The position numbers were made by a program, and so were the translations under genes. The notes under the pieces are model-generated. The model had not been told where the DNA came from, did no database searches, and saw nothing but the letters and a program-made list of their open reading frames with translations. Shown piece by piece: positions 43,204-51,775 of a stretch of DNA of 64,000 nt (position 1 is the stretch's first letter; every line of letters begins with the position of its first letter). The stretch is taken from assembly GCA_048270425.1 (NCBI GenBank), contig JBLWSY010000006.1, positions 133,617 through 197,616 on the forward strand, read 5' to 3'. Origin of the DNA: Oceanospirillum sp048270425 (GTDB taxonomy: Bacteria > Pseudomonadota > Gammaproteobacteria > Pseudomonadales > Halomonadaceae).

Positions 43204-44271
43204 ATGAAACACCCGATCAAAACCCTGTCGTTGGCGGTTTGTCTTGCCTCTGCTTTATCTCTGCCAGCTCAGGCAGCTGACCAAAAAATTATGCTGAAAA
43301 TGCCGATTGCATTTAACTCCAAACTGCCCAGCGTGGGGACTACCGCTACCTATATTGAGGAGACGCTGAATAAAACCTCTGGTGGCACGATTCGCGTTAA
43401 AAAATATGAGCCAGGCAAACTGATTGGTACATTTGAAATTCTGGACGCGGTTGCTGCTGGCAAGGTTAATGCGGGTTTTGGCTCGCCGGGTTATTGGGTT
43501 GGTAAGATCCCTGCGGCGTCTGTCTTCTCGTCTGTACCTTTTGGCCCGGAAGCCGGTGAATATATGGCATGGGTATATCATGGTAACGGTCGCAAGCTCT
43601 GGCAGGAGATGTACGACATCAACGGCTATAATGTGCATGCAATCCCCTGTGCGGTTGTAGCCCCGGAAACTTCCGGCTGGTTCACTCAGCCGATTGAAAG
43701 CGCCGAAGATCTGAAAGGCATGAAAATGCGCTTCTTTGGTCTGGGTGGCGAAGTGATGCAGAAGCTGGGTGTGAGCACCTCGCTGCTGCCAAGTTCAGAG
43801 ATCTTCCCTGCGCTGGAAAAAGGCGCGATTGATGCCACTGAATTTTCCATGCCGGTGATCGATCAGATGATCGGTCTGCATAAAGTTGCCAAGTACAACT
43901 ACTATCCGGGTTGGCACCAGCAGGCGACTCTGCTGGAGCTTCTTATCAATAAAGACACCTGGAACAAAATGAGTGAAACCCAGCAGGCGCTGGTAGAAAC
44001 CACCTGTCGTTCTGCCATGGCGGTATCCTTTGCTGAGGGTGAAGCGCTTCAGTTCGCCGCTATGAACAAAAACGTCAACGAAAATGGTGTGCACAATATG
44101 CGCTGGAGCGACGAGATGCTGGATCTGTTCCGTAAAACATGGGAAGAGGTTGCCGCAGAGAAATCCGCCGCAGATCCGTTCTTTGCCAAAGCGTATGGCG
44201 ATCTGCAGAGCTTCCGGGAAGAGTACAAAATCTGGAAAGAAAATGCCTTTATGCCGCGTCGTCCGGAGTAA
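43204..44271 (+). CDS. TRAP transporter solute-binding protein (DctP family)
   Basis: 355 residues with a clean Sec signal peptide (residues 1-24, cleavage after LSLPAQA). The DctP fold shows AAGKVNAGFGSPGYWVGKIPA, AEDLKGMKMRFFGLGGEVMQKLG, LPSSEIFPALEKGAIDATEFS and YYPGWHQQATLLELLINKDTW. It looks closest to the alpha-keto acid/lactate-binding (TakP-like) branch. The periplasmic protein should deliver ligand to DctQ/DctM permeases, but none is adjacent, so it is an orphan that must use a partner encoded elsewhere. GGAG precedes the ATG. A strong terminator follows. Confidence 0.9.
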   Translation: MKHPIKTLSLAVCLASALSLPAQAADQKIMLKMPIAFNSKLPSVGTTATYIEETLNKTSGGTIRVKKYEPGKLIGTFEILDAVAAGKVNAGFGSPGYWVGKIPAASVFSSVPFGPEAGEYMAWVYHGNGRKLWQEMYDINGYNVHAIPCAVVAPETSGWFTQPIESAEDLKGMKMRFFGLGGEVMQKLGVSTSLLPSSEIFPALEKGAIDATEFSMPVIDQMIGLHKVAKYNYYPGWHQQATLLELLINKDTWNKMSETQQALVETTCRSAMAVSFAEGEALQFAAMNKNVNENGVHNMRWSDEMLDLFRKTWEEVAAEKSAADPFFAKAYGDLQSFREEYKIWKENAFMPRRPE

Positions 44272-44279
44272 TCATTTTC

Positions 44280-44541
44280 TCTGATCCACCAGAAGGAGCC
44301 GTGACCTGTCACGGCTCCTTTTTTGCATCTGCGGGATACTGGCGTTATCCGACTCCTAACCGTTTACCGAAGTGCGGGAAATGGATAAGCTAAAAACTCA
44401 ATGAATGATGGAAATCGTGACCGCCGATTCTTTTTCAGAACATAGGCGCACGGTTGCTCTTGAATTAAAGGGCGTGATAACGCGCATGCGCGTATAGCAG
44501 GGAAGCGGTCAGATCAGAAAATGGATTTTTCCTTTCTAATC
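44280..44541. repeat. Imperfect long direct repeat, left copy
   Basis: Shares an identical 25-base block (44280-44304) with 55299-55323 and further similar blocks: GATACTGGC, TATCCGAC, CGTTTACCG, ATAAGCT, then GCAGGGAAGC-GTCAGATCAGAA and GGATTTTTC. The middle third has diverged. The block begins eight bases after the TRAP gene stop. Confidence 0.8.
44293..44324 (+). terminator. Strong terminator after the TRAP binding protein
   Basis: Thirteen-base perfect stem AAGGAGCCGTGAC/GTCACGGCTCCTT with a two-base loop and T run; near-identical to the one at 55312. Confidence 0.93.
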
Positions 44542-44608
44542 AAACTCTTTCCTTCGTTTTTTGTCGGTATATTGAAATCGGCATAACGCGCATGCCTGAT
44601 ATGAAATA

Positions 44609-44615
44609 GTTAGGT
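44609..44615 (+). other. Lone integron R'-type core site GTTAGGT before the first cassette gene
   Basis: GTTAGGT fits the GTTRRRY core consensus and sits seven bases before the first cassette start. A 13-base word ATAACGCGCATGC occurs at 44477 and again at 44583. A complete attC could not be folded here. Confidence 0.4.
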
Positions 44616-44621
44616 ATCAAA

Positions 44622-45134
44622 GTGAAGTATGTGCCAATAGACATAAAGTGCCCCGATTGTGGTGGGCTGGCAAAATTTGAAGAACCATTCGAGTTCTTAT
44701 CGAAAATTGATATTCGCCCGGATGAAACGAAGCCGACACATCAGTGGGGTGGCTGGACGGTGCTCGAAAGGTTTCCTTCTCAAATAAGCTGGAAAGCTCC
44801 TTCTTCATCGAGCCAGTATCTCAGAAGTGGAGGCGATACAGGCGAAGGCGGCTATCCTCTTTTTAAGCATGGTTTGGTCCAATGTTCCCTCTGCCATTCG
44901 AATAGAAAGCATCAATTAAATTGGCCAGCCGATGCATATTGGCAGTGGGAAGTCCGTGGTCAGCTATTGTGGGCGTGGGATAAAGAGCATGCTCAAATAA
45001 TACTGAATTTTGTTAAAGAAACTGCTAGACCATCGCGGCATCTGTTCAGGTTAAAGCACATACCATCACACTTTCTTTCAGCTAAAATTCGCGACCAAGT
45101 CGTTCAAAAAATGGAGCAGAGTTTAAATGCCTAA
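44622..45134 (+). CDS. Integron cassette protein with paired CxxC motifs
   Basis: 170 residues starting at GTG, seven bases after a GTTAGGT core. CPDC at residues 10-13 and CSLC at ~88-91 form a probable zinc ribbon. Trp-rich central part (WQWEVRGQLLWAWDKEH). No signal or membrane helix. The family cannot be named, which is usual for cassette genes. The stop codon lies inside the R'' box (GCCTAAC) of the attC site that closes the cassette. Confidence 0.7.
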   Translation: MKYVPIDIKCPDCGGLAKFEEPFEFLSKIDIRPDETKPTHQWGGWTVLERFPSQISWKAPSSSSQYLRSGGDTGEGGYPLFKHGLVQCSLCHSNRKHQLNWPADAYWQWEVRGQLLWAWDKEHAQIILNFVKETARPSRHLFRLKHIPSHFLSAKIRDQVVQKMEQSLNA

Positions 45135-45200
45135 CAAGCGCCTGTTGCCAGACAGCTTTTCCACTCTGTTTCAAACCAGTCGTAAGTGCGGGCGTTAGGC
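45129..45200 (+). other. attC recombination site (integron cassette 1)
   Basis: 72 bases bounded by GCCTAAC (45129-45135) and GTTAGGC (45194-45200), perfect complementary core boxes. Inner arms AAGCGCC and GGGCG pair with the usual extra unpaired base. Typical 59-base-element architecture. Confidence 0.87.
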
Positions 45201-45216
45201 ACTCGGAAGAGAAATC

Positions 45217-45996
45217 GTGAAATTTATAGAAGTATCAGCAAATCCTTTTCATGAGCTTAGATACAGATCTTCCGGACGAGGCGGGGAAGTTCGTGAACTT
45301 GTTCTCCCATTTTATAACGCGATAGTTGATGAATTACCAAAGGGGGTTTCTTCTTTTGTCATTACTTCCGACCTTCAGGGGCGAGAACAAGACAAAAAAA
45401 CAAACCGACTTGTTGGGGAGGCAGTAGCCGAAGAGTTAAGTCTATTAACTGAGCTAGGTGAAATTCCGTCAATTGACTTTATAACATTAGCGGGCGATTT
45501 ATATGATCACCCTGAGCTTCACAAACTGGGTGGTACTGGCGATGTAACGACCGTTTGGAATGCATTTGCCAAAGAATTTCCGCTTGTGGTCGGTGTGCAT
45601 GGAAACCACGATATTGTTCAGGAATCGGAACTGGCACCGAATACGATTGTTTTGGATGGTAATAGTACAAACTGTTTCGGGGTTCGCATCGGTGGTGTTT
45701 CAGGTGTTGTTGGGCGTAGTGATAGAAATCACAGAAAATCCCAACAAGAATTTATGCGTGCGCTAACCAAAGTAACTCACGGAAAAAAAGACCTTATACT
45801 TTTGCATCAAGGACCAGAAGATTCAAAAAACGAGCAGCGGGGTGACCCTGAAATTACGGCTCACTTTTTGTCAAAAGGAGATGCAATCATAGCTTTCGGC
45901 CACTGTCACTGGACTATACCGTTTATAGAGCTAGGTAAAAACCAGGTACTCAACGTCGATAATAGGTTGTATCTGGTTACTGCAGTTAATACCTAG
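45217..45996 (+). CDS. Metallophosphoesterase (integron cassette gene)
   Basis: 259 residues of the calcineurin-like phosphoesterase fold: ITSDLQGREQD (~residue 50, first metal Asp), LAGDLYDHP, VVGVHGNHDIV (GNHD motif), LILLHQGPEDS and IAFGHCHWTIPF (GHxH). It could hydrolyse nucleotides, nucleic acid or phosphoproteins; substrate unknown. GTG start 16 bases after the attC core, with GGAAGAG upstream. The position directly inside the cassette array and lower GC than the core genes indicate acquisition. Confidence 0.8.
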   Translation: MKFIEVSANPFHELRYRSSGRGGEVRELVLPFYNAIVDELPKGVSSFVITSDLQGREQDKKTNRLVGEAVAEELSLLTELGEIPSIDFITLAGDLYDHPELHKLGGTGDVTTVWNAFAKEFPLVVGVHGNHDIVQESELAPNTIVLDGNSTNCFGVRIGGVSGVVGRSDRNHRKSQQEFMRALTKVTHGKKDLILLHQGPEDSKNEQRGDPEITAHFLSKGDAIIAFGHCHWTIPFIELGKNQVLNVDNRLYLVTAVNT

Positions 45997-46004
45997 TAAA
46001 AATT

Positions 46005-46080
46005 CTAAGGAGCATCATAAGCTCTGTTTAATTTTGAGGTGGCTACGGCACTTTACCTCCAAAAAATTGGCATTATGTAT
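46005..46080 (+). other. Degenerate attC-like dyad between cassettes 2 and 3
   Basis: CATAA...AATTTTGAGGT on the left pairs imperfectly with ACCTCCAAAAAATT...ATTATG on the right. No consensus GTTRRRY core is present. It sits exactly where an attC is expected. Confidence 0.35.
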
Positions 46081-46090
46081 CAGGAGAGTC

Positions 46091-46375
46091 GTGAGCAAGC
46101 CGCCAAAGAAAATTGATGGAGCAACAGTTATCGAATGGGCTTGGTCAGGTAGCGAACCATTCGGTGTTGTTTGCTTTGAGTCTGGAGAAGTCGCAGCAAA
46201 AATATTTGGCTTGGCTCTTTGCCGTTATTCGAGCAGCGACAAAATCTATTGCATTAGTTGTGACTCAGAATGGGAGTCGGAGCAAGACTCTGATTACAAC
46301 TCTGTATCTGAAGCTAAAGAGAATTTGCCGTCTCAGTATAAGAACGTAGAAGCCATTTGGCACAAATATGAATAA
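46091..46375 (+). CDS. Hypothetical small cassette protein
   Basis: 94 residues from GTG 46091, behind CAGGAG. Central CRYSSSDKIYCISCDSEWES contains a CxxC pair. No family recognised. The stop lies three bases before the R'' box of an attC site, as usual for cassette genes. Confidence 0.6.
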   Translation: MSKPPKKIDGATVIEWAWSGSEPFGVVCFESGEVAAKIFGLALCRYSSSDKIYCISCDSEWESEQDSDYNSVSEAKENLPSQYKNVEAIWHKYE

Positions 46376-46377
46376 AC

Positions 46378-46449
46378 AGATAACACGCCAAGACAGTATC
46401 GATCTTTGGGTTGGATGCGCTAACCCGTACCGCTGTCTTTGCGTTAGCG
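46378..46449 (+). other. attC-like recombination site (cassette 3)
   Basis: 72 bases, the same length as the first site. Outer arms TAAC-A-CGC and GCGTTA pair, and inner AAGACAG/CTGTCTT is a perfect seven-base L-box pair. The core GTTAGCG departs from consensus at one or two bases. Confidence 0.72.
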
Positions 46450-46468
46450 ACTCACCAGAGAATCAAGA

Positions 46469-46843
46469 ATGAATCCAGAAATGCAGGTACTTCAATTTGC
46501 CAACTTACTTGAGATAGCGAATCTTTCAGCTGAAGACGGTGATGGTTACGCGAAACAAGAAAAGCTGATTAAGACCTTTCGGGACGAAAAAAAGCCATTC
46601 GTTGCCAAAATGCCAATGAGACACAGGTTTCGATGCGAGCCCTGTAAGGTTGAACAAGGTGAATCGATTTATCATTTCGAAAATCCGGCGATTCCGGCCA
46701 GTAAAGAAGAAAAAGATATTATGTGGGGGCCAGCTGTTGGCATTTGGGCTCAAGTCGACACGCGCGAATTACACGGTTTTCTGGCGCACGGTAATGAGCC
46801 AAGCCTGAGATTAAAACAGGTTCTGGCCAGTGTCAGCTACTAA
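46469..46843 (+). CDS. Hypothetical cassette protein
   Basis: 124 residues, starting 19 bases after the attC core. Soluble, with one CEPC pair mid-protein (FRCEPCKVEQGE). The end VGIWAQVDTRELHGFLAHGN is a likely beta-alpha unit. No family recognised. The stop lies at the R'' box of the next attC-like site. Confidence 0.65.
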   Translation: MNPEMQVLQFANLLEIANLSAEDGDGYAKQEKLIKTFRDEKKPFVAKMPMRHRFRCEPCKVEQGESIYHFENPAIPASKEEKDIMWGPAVGIWAQVDTRELHGFLAHGNEPSLRLKQVLASVSY

Positions 46844-46915
46844 CAACACCTTGCAGTATCGCGATCTAAGTGTGCTGGGCTTCGCAACACAAAGCCGTTG
46901 TTGGCAGCGTTAACT
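46838..46915 (+). other. attC-like recombination site (cassette 4)
   Basis: TACTAAC at the left and GTTAACT (46909-46915) at the right are imperfect core boxes, with partly complementary AACAACA/TGTTGG arms and an inner GGGCTT/AAAGCC stem. The next gene starts 11 bases later. Confidence 0.5.
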
Positions 46916-46926
46916 GAAGAGTATTT

Positions 46927-47703
46927 ATGATCGAACAAGCTATTAAAGAAGAGATCCTATCCCGAATCGAGAAGGCTGAAAAAGAGCATGGTGTACGAGT
47001 GCTCTACGCCATTGAGTCAGGTAGCCGCGCCTGGGGTTTCGAGTCACCCAACAGCGACTATGATGTTCGTTTTATATATGCCCACCCAAAGGATTGGTAT
47101 GTGGCCGTCGACCTGGAAGACAAGAGGGATGTTATTGAGTATCCGATTGTCGACGAAATCGACATTAACGGCTGGGATATCAGAAAAGCCTTGAAGCTTT
47201 TTTCTAAATCAAATCCTGCGTTTGTAGAATGGCTACAGTCCCCCATTGTGTATATCGAACGGGGCAATTTTGCTCGGAAAGCGCGGGCGCTTCTTCCTAA
47301 AGTGTATTCCGTTGAAAAAGGAATATACCACTACCGCAGCATGGCTAAGACGAATTACAGGGGGTATCTCCGCGAGGAACTGGTCCCTATTAAGAAGTAT
47401 TTTTATGTATTAAGGCCGCTGCTTTCAATTATGTGGCTGGAAAAATATCAGGAACCGGCACCAATTGAATTTGAGACGCTTCGGAAAATGGTCAGTGACA
47501 GAACTAACCTGGATAGCCAGATTTCAGCGTTGCTCGAGAGGAAAGAGAGAAGCCTGGAAAAAGAGTTGGCGCCACCGATCCCCGAGCTGAACCGTTTTAT
47601 TGAGTCTGAGCTTGAGCGGTTGGAATCTTTTGCCGAGAGCCCTGATAAAAGCGGGCAAATTATGAATGACCTGAACACTTTGTTCCACGAGGCATTGGGT
47701 TAA
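46927..47703 (+). CDS. Nucleotidyltransferase-fold protein (YcgL/RlaP-like)
   Basis: 258 residues. It has the pol-beta nucleotidyltransferase motif: YAIESGSRAWGFESPNSDYDVRFIY (~24-48; GSRAWGF and DYDVR carry the metal-binding aspartates), then a third acidic strand VIEYPIVDEIDINGWD. The length and helical C-terminus match the predicted nucleotidyltransferase family that includes RlaP of RNA-repair operons. It starts 11 bases after an attC-like core, so it is probably the last cassette of the array. Substrate unknown. Confidence 0.8.
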   Translation: MIEQAIKEEILSRIEKAEKEHGVRVLYAIESGSRAWGFESPNSDYDVRFIYAHPKDWYVAVDLEDKRDVIEYPIVDEIDINGWDIRKALKLFSKSNPAFVEWLQSPIVYIERGNFARKARALLPKVYSVEKGIYHYRSMAKTNYRGYLREELVPIKKYFYVLRPLLSIMWLEKYQEPAPIEFETLRKMVSDRTNLDSQISALLERKERSLEKELAPPIPELNRFIESELERLESFAESPDKSGQIMNDLNTLFHEALG

Positions 47704-47748
47704 AAGTGGGTGCAAGCGCGGTGGATTCCGTAAACCTAAGGAGAAAAT

Positions 47749-48555
47749 ATGCCAGATACTGACGATGGGTTCGCAAGAACATACGGTGTTGAACTCCTTT
47801 TTTCCGGTGCGCCAGACATTGATGTAAAAGCAGCAGTAGCCGAACTTAAAAAAGTGATTGGTGACATTGAGCATAGGGAAAGCGGGGGGCAAAACACGTT
47901 TTTTCTGCTGGATCATCAGGTCACTTATTCAGAAGAGCAGAGTATTCCGGGGCAGTTAATACTTTTATATGCAGATCCAAAGAAAGATGAGGATCTGTTG
48001 GAGAAAGAAGTTCAGCAAAGCTGGCAAACCCCAAATGCTTCTGAAATTGTTAGTTCTACAAAATACAAAGTGCTCTTATCGGATATCATGTCTTCTGGTC
48101 TGAACCCAAAAGAGCGGCAGCATATTCTTTCCAGCGCCATAAGGGTGTTTGTCAAACACTCAAACTGTATTGGTATTGCGAATAAACGAACACAGCAGAT
48201 TGTCGATGCAGAAGAGATCAGGGTTTCTTCTGATCCCTTGCTGGGGTTTGTAAATATAAGGTTTTTTAACGCAGGGGATCAGGAGTTTTTAATGGACTCT
48301 ATAGGTCTGGCAGCCCTGGGATTATATGATGTGCAATGTCACTTTTTCGGACTTGACCCAAATGAAGTGTCATATCAGCTATACAACATTGCATATTACA
48401 TCTTCAATGAAGATCCCGTGTTTGAAAATGGCCATACAATCGCTGGTATAAATGGTGAGAGCTGGCAAGTGCAATATGAAGGCTCTTTAGTTGCACCAGA
48501 TCGTGATGTTCTTGATCTTAATCCGGGAAGCAAATATGCGGCCGGAAACCGGTAA
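47749..48555 (+). CDS. DUF4261-domain protein
   Basis: 268 residues. The C-terminal third fits DUF4261: FLMDSIGLAALGLYDVQCHF, LDPNEVSYQLYNIAYYIF and NGHTIAGINGESWQV. The N-terminal part is acidic. There is no signal or membrane helix. The family has no known function. TAAGGAG precedes the ATG, 45 bases after the nucleotidyltransferase. No attC separates them, so it may share that cassette or lie beyond the array. Confidence 0.78.
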   Translation: MPDTDDGFARTYGVELLFSGAPDIDVKAAVAELKKVIGDIEHRESGGQNTFFLLDHQVTYSEEQSIPGQLILLYADPKKDEDLLEKEVQQSWQTPNASEIVSSTKYKVLLSDIMSSGLNPKERQHILSSAIRVFVKHSNCIGIANKRTQQIVDAEEIRVSSDPLLGFVNIRFFNAGDQEFLMDSIGLAALGLYDVQCHFFGLDPNEVSYQLYNIAYYIFNEDPVFENGHTIAGINGESWQVQYEGSLVAPDRDVLDLNPGSKYAAGNR

Positions 48556-48614
48556 ACCAATGCATGCGTGCTAAAATGCGGTCTGATAAGAACCCTTGGT
48601 ACCGGAAGCAGGCT

Positions 48615-49196
48615 ATGAGAAAAACATCGGTCATCTTCTTTCTCATGGTGGTGCTATATCCGGTGTATGTTATGTCATCAATTTACGTCTACTCGTTTCA
48701 CACATCGAATGAAAAAGCTGATGCGGCAATAGTATTAGGGGCTGCTGTCTGGGGCGGGGAACCATCCCCTGTTTTCAGAGAAAGAATCAATCACGCGATA
48801 AAATTATACCGCGATAAGCAAGTGGACAGGTTGGTTTTTACCGGTGGTATTGGGGATGGCGACGTTAAATCAGAGGCCCTGGTTGCAAAGGAATATGCCA
48901 TAAAACACGGTGTTTCAAGTGACGCTATCATTGTTGAAGAACAGTCAAGGTTCACATTTGAAAATTTGCGCTTTGCATCCCAAAAGATGGTTGAAAACCA
49001 GATTGATTCTGTCTTGCTCGTTAGTGACCCTCTGCATATGAAACGCTCAATGATGATGGCGGAAGATATTGGGATGAAGGTTTCACCATCGCCAACAGAA
49101 ACAAGCCGATATAAAAGCTATCGGTCAAAAACGAAGATGCTGCTTTCTGAAACCTATTATTATATCGGTTATCAGATTCGGAGAATGTTTCAGTAA
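48615..49196 (+). CDS. YdcF/SanA-like DUF218 membrane protein
   Basis: 193 residues from ATG 48615: one N-terminal membrane helix (VIFFLMVVLYPVYVMSSIYVY) and then a DUF218 domain (ADAAIVLGAAVWGGEPSPVF, RVNHAIKLYRDK-type helix, VFTGGIGDGDVKSEA, SRFTFENLRFA, VLLVSDPLHMKRSMMMAEDI). SanA/YdcF proteins affect envelope integrity; their ligand may be a nucleotide derivative. An upstream ATG at 48564 would add 17 residues but has no binding site. Confidence 0.82.
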   Translation: MRKTSVIFFLMVVLYPVYVMSSIYVYSFHTSNEKADAAIVLGAAVWGGEPSPVFRERINHAIKLYRDKQVDRLVFTGGIGDGDVKSEALVAKEYAIKHGVSSDAIIVEEQSRFTFENLRFASQKMVENQIDSVLLVSDPLHMKRSMMMAEDIGMKVSPSPTETSRYKSYRSKTKMLLSETYYYIGYQIRRMFQ

Positions 49197-49236
49197 TACT
49201 CTCGCGTGGGATGTTACATAAATTCAGGGATGTACA

Positions 49237-49944
49237 ATGAATAAAGAACTAAGAGAGCTTGAGGCTATTCTGAAAAGGAACAATGATAATCCGGATGATA
49301 TCGATATTGAGGATGAAGTTAATCACTACTTCTTGTTTGATAATATTTCCAACAAAGACGATTTAGAACGAGCCTGGTCATTATTCCCTGAAGGGGAAGC
49401 CATTCGCGATAGGTTATCTGTGGTTGAACAGAAGACTCAAACGATTGCAGGATGGGGTTACAGAATACCTGACGCAACCAATCCCGATGTTAATTCCGGG
49501 CAATTTCTTAAGCTGGTGGAAAATCACATAAAATCACTTCGGCCAATATTAATAGATGCCGATTATAATAAAGATATTCTGAGATTTATCGATGCTGGCT
49601 TTATCGTAGAACTGGCTGCTTCAAACGTCTCTATACCCTCGCCAACGGATAATGATCTGTTTGGTACTCTTTACGAGGCACTGCAAGAATTCAAAATAGA
49701 TTATTTCCCTTTTAATAAGGAGCACTATGAGGTCTTATACAACTGGGCGATCTATCTGACTAAGTGCGATGAGGTAGCCGCTTATTTGCTTTGGCCTTGC
49801 CTGCAGGGTGTGGAAGAGTTCGAGCCCGACTTATTTGATTATGGTGTAAAGCTCTGGAAGCTGGGTTGTCGGGATCGGTTCTGGATTAAGGATGGTGACG
49901 TTGCGTCTCAAACAGTATGCTTTCGACCACCTTGGTTGGATTAA
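49237..49944 (+). CDS. Hypothetical acidic protein
   Basis: 235 residues, Asp/Glu-rich, soluble and mainly helical, ending VCFRPPWLD. No family recognised. It lies 40 bases after the YdcF-like gene in lower-GC accessory DNA. Confidence 0.65.
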   Translation: MNKELRELEAILKRNNDNPDDIDIEDEVNHYFLFDNISNKDDLERAWSLFPEGEAIRDRLSVVEQKTQTIAGWGYRIPDATNPDVNSGQFLKLVENHIKSLRPILIDADYNKDILRFIDAGFIVELAASNVSIPSPTDNDLFGTLYEALQEFKIDYFPFNKEHYEVLYNWAIYLTKCDEVAAYLLWPCLQGVEEFEPDLFDYGVKLWKLGCRDRFWIKDGDVASQTVCFRPPWLD

Positions 49945-50043
49945 ATAAGTTTGCATAATGAATATCTCAATTTAACGACCGCAATTAAGCCTATTCTCTG
50001 CCATAGCGGGCTGATTTTTATAGCCAGGATATGAGTTCATATT

Positions 50044-50391
50044 ATGCATAAATATAAAATATCGGCCTCACCCTATCTCTGTGAAATCACTATCGACCAG
50101 AATTTGGCGTACACAGAAAATGATCTTCGTGTTTTCAACAGTAAGCATGAACAAGGCGTGGCGGTTTATGGATATTTGCCCAACGTTCTGGTCGTTGAAA
50201 AGGGCGGTTATGGTCACTGGAACACAATGTCTGTCTTGGTTAGCGCCTTAGATACGGGTAAGTTAGCTATCTGTGGAACCGGATTTCCCAGAAATTTCCA
50301 TGAGTTTTTAAGCCGTTTAAATCCTGCGGTGAAAGTGCGTCTCTTTAGTGCAGATCAGGCTGCAGAAGGAAGGGCCTGGGTCCGGTGCTGA
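50044..50391 (+). CDS. Hypothetical protein
   Basis: 115 residues, not recognised. Pattern of short strands (VAVYGYLPNVLVVEKGGYGH) and a small helix. It is the last gene of the low-GC block before the metabolic genes. The 100 bases after it carry a 12-base palindrome (GAGCAGCTGCTC near 50418). Confidence 0.55.
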   Translation: MHKYKISASPYLCEITIDQNLAYTENDLRVFNSKHEQGVAVYGYLPNVLVVEKGGYGHWNTMSVLVSALDTGKLAICGTGFPRNFHEFLSRLNPAVKVRLFSADQAAEGRAWVRC

Positions 50392-50513
50392 GGCAAGGCG
50401 TAACGAGCAGCTGCTCATTCGGATTGCTTGGGTAGAAATGGCCGGGCGGAAATAATTGGGTCAGAGCTTTTGCTTATTTTGGTAGCAGCCAATCCCAAGC
50501 GTCATAGCGTACT

Positions 50514-50556
50514 AACAATAACGCCCCAATCGATGCATGATTGGGGCGTTATTGTT
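50514..50556. terminator. Perfect bidirectional terminator
   Basis: Eighteen-base perfect stem (50514-50531 with 50539-50556) around a seven-base loop, lying before the end of the minus-strand methyltransferase gene. Confidence 0.9.
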
Positions 50557-50567
50557 TCTTCTGAATA

Positions 50568-51479
50568 TTACAGACGTGCCGCGAGTGCCTTGATGTGATC
50601 AGGGCCAATACCACAACAACCACCGATAAGACTTGCACCCAGTTCACACCATTTCTCTGCCCATACCAGATAAGATTCTGGTGTTAGGTCAGCGCGAAGT
50701 ACATCCAAACCATCGTTGGCTGTGGCATCTTTGGGCTGAGGTGGGAAAGCGTTAGCGTAAGCTCCAATTTTGAGCTCTTTACCAAGCTCTTTAGTAAGTT
50801 CTGCCAGTACCTGTTTTGTAACGACGATGGCATCGGCAATGATTTCAGGCTGACAGCAGTTAAATAAAATCCCATCTACACCTGCTTTTGCCATAGCCTT
50901 GACTGCTTCCGCCACGGTCTCCCCTGAGCGCAGGCAAGGTTCCGGGGTTGGCTCCGAATCTTCTAAGGTGAAGGATACCCAGTAGGGTTTTTTCTCGCTG
51001 TCCAGCTCATCCACCAGCTTTTTCATCAGCAGGGTTTCCGCTAATAAACTCTGGGTCTCGTTTAACCAAAGGTCGACCCGAGGGGCTAGCGCAGTGATCA
51101 GGGGGCGCGCAATCTCTTCTGCGCGATCGGCCTGATACAAGTCCGCACGATAAGAGCCAAACAAGGGGGCCAGAGAGCCTGCCACTTTGACGTCTTCACC
51201 GCTCTCTTCTACCGCCTGATGTGCAATGTTGGCCGAATCGATTGCTAACTCAGTGGCCCGTTGCCGGAACACGTCTTCGCCAATATGAAAAGGTACCAGT
51301 GCATAGCTGTTTGTGGTGATCACACGAGAGCCTGCCGCGATAAAGGCTTTATGGACGTCTTTGACGATTTCCGGCGCTTCCATCATGGCTAAGGCGGACC
51401 ATTCTGGTTGTTTAAATGGTGCGCCACGACGCTCAAGTTCACGGCCCATGCCGCCATCAAGTATGGTGACTGTTGTCAT
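50568..51479 (-). CDS. mmuM: Homocysteine S-methyltransferase family protein
   Basis: 303 residues. ILDGGMGRELERRG is the family start, followed by VITTNSY, WLNETQSLLAE, the zinc cysteine in ILFNCCQPE, and the C-terminal GGCCGIGPDHI pair. Such enzymes make methionine from homocysteine with S-methylmethionine or another methyl donor, in the cytoplasm. The gene is divergent from a polar amino acid ABC transporter, which might import the methyl donor or a related amino acid (inference). The mmuM symbol is by similarity only. Confidence 0.85.
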   Translation of the reverse strand: MTTVTILDGGMGRELERRGAPFKQPEWSALAMMEAPEIVKDVHKAFIAAGSRVITTNSYALVPFHIGEDVFRQRATELAIDSANIAHQAVEESGEDVKVAGSLAPLFGSYRADLYQADRAEEIARPLITALAPRVDLWLNETQSLLAETLLMKKLVDELDSEKKPYWVSFTLEDSEPTPEPCLRSGETVAEAVKAMAKAGVDGILFNCCQPEIIADAIVVTKQVLAELTKELGKELKIGAYANAFPPQPKDATANDGLDVLRADLTPESYLVWAEKWCELGASLIGGCCGIGPDHIKALAARL

Positions 51480-51775
51480 AGTGCTGTTTCCAATAGGTTA
51501 CGATTCGGCACATTCTAACGAGGCTGATCTGGAAATTAAATTGAATTCATTATTTTAAAAAGGTCAAAGTTGATATTTTAAGTCTATAATGGTCGGAAAT
51601 TAGAAAAATAAGCTCTTACCTATTAAAAAAGATGGGTCTTAGGCCCTGATCCTGTCGATACTACTCTTTATTGTTTTTGGGTATATTGTGCCACCCTTTA
51701 AAATGCATGCGTTCGCGCCCTGGTCATAGCGTTGCGGACGGTTGCGCATAACAAAACAGATGAAAGAGGAATGAC
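51480..51775. promoter_or_regulatory. Divergent intergenic region between mmuM and the amino acid ABC transporter
   Basis: 296 AT-rich bases. A TATAAT lies near 51585 and a TATATT near 51680. A LysR regulator encoded three genes downstream could bind here; no clear T-N11-A site was fixed by eye. Confidence 0.35.

Noticed and set aside
44622..50391. Integron integrase or attI site
   Set aside because: No tyrosine recombinase is encoded on either strand in the window, so the array is treated as an integrase-less cluster.
47704..50391. Further attC sites after the nucleotidyltransferase gene
   Set aside because: The gaps after 47703, 48555, 49196 and 49944 hold no GTTRRRY/RYYYAAC pair with complementary arms; these genes cannot be assigned to cassettes.
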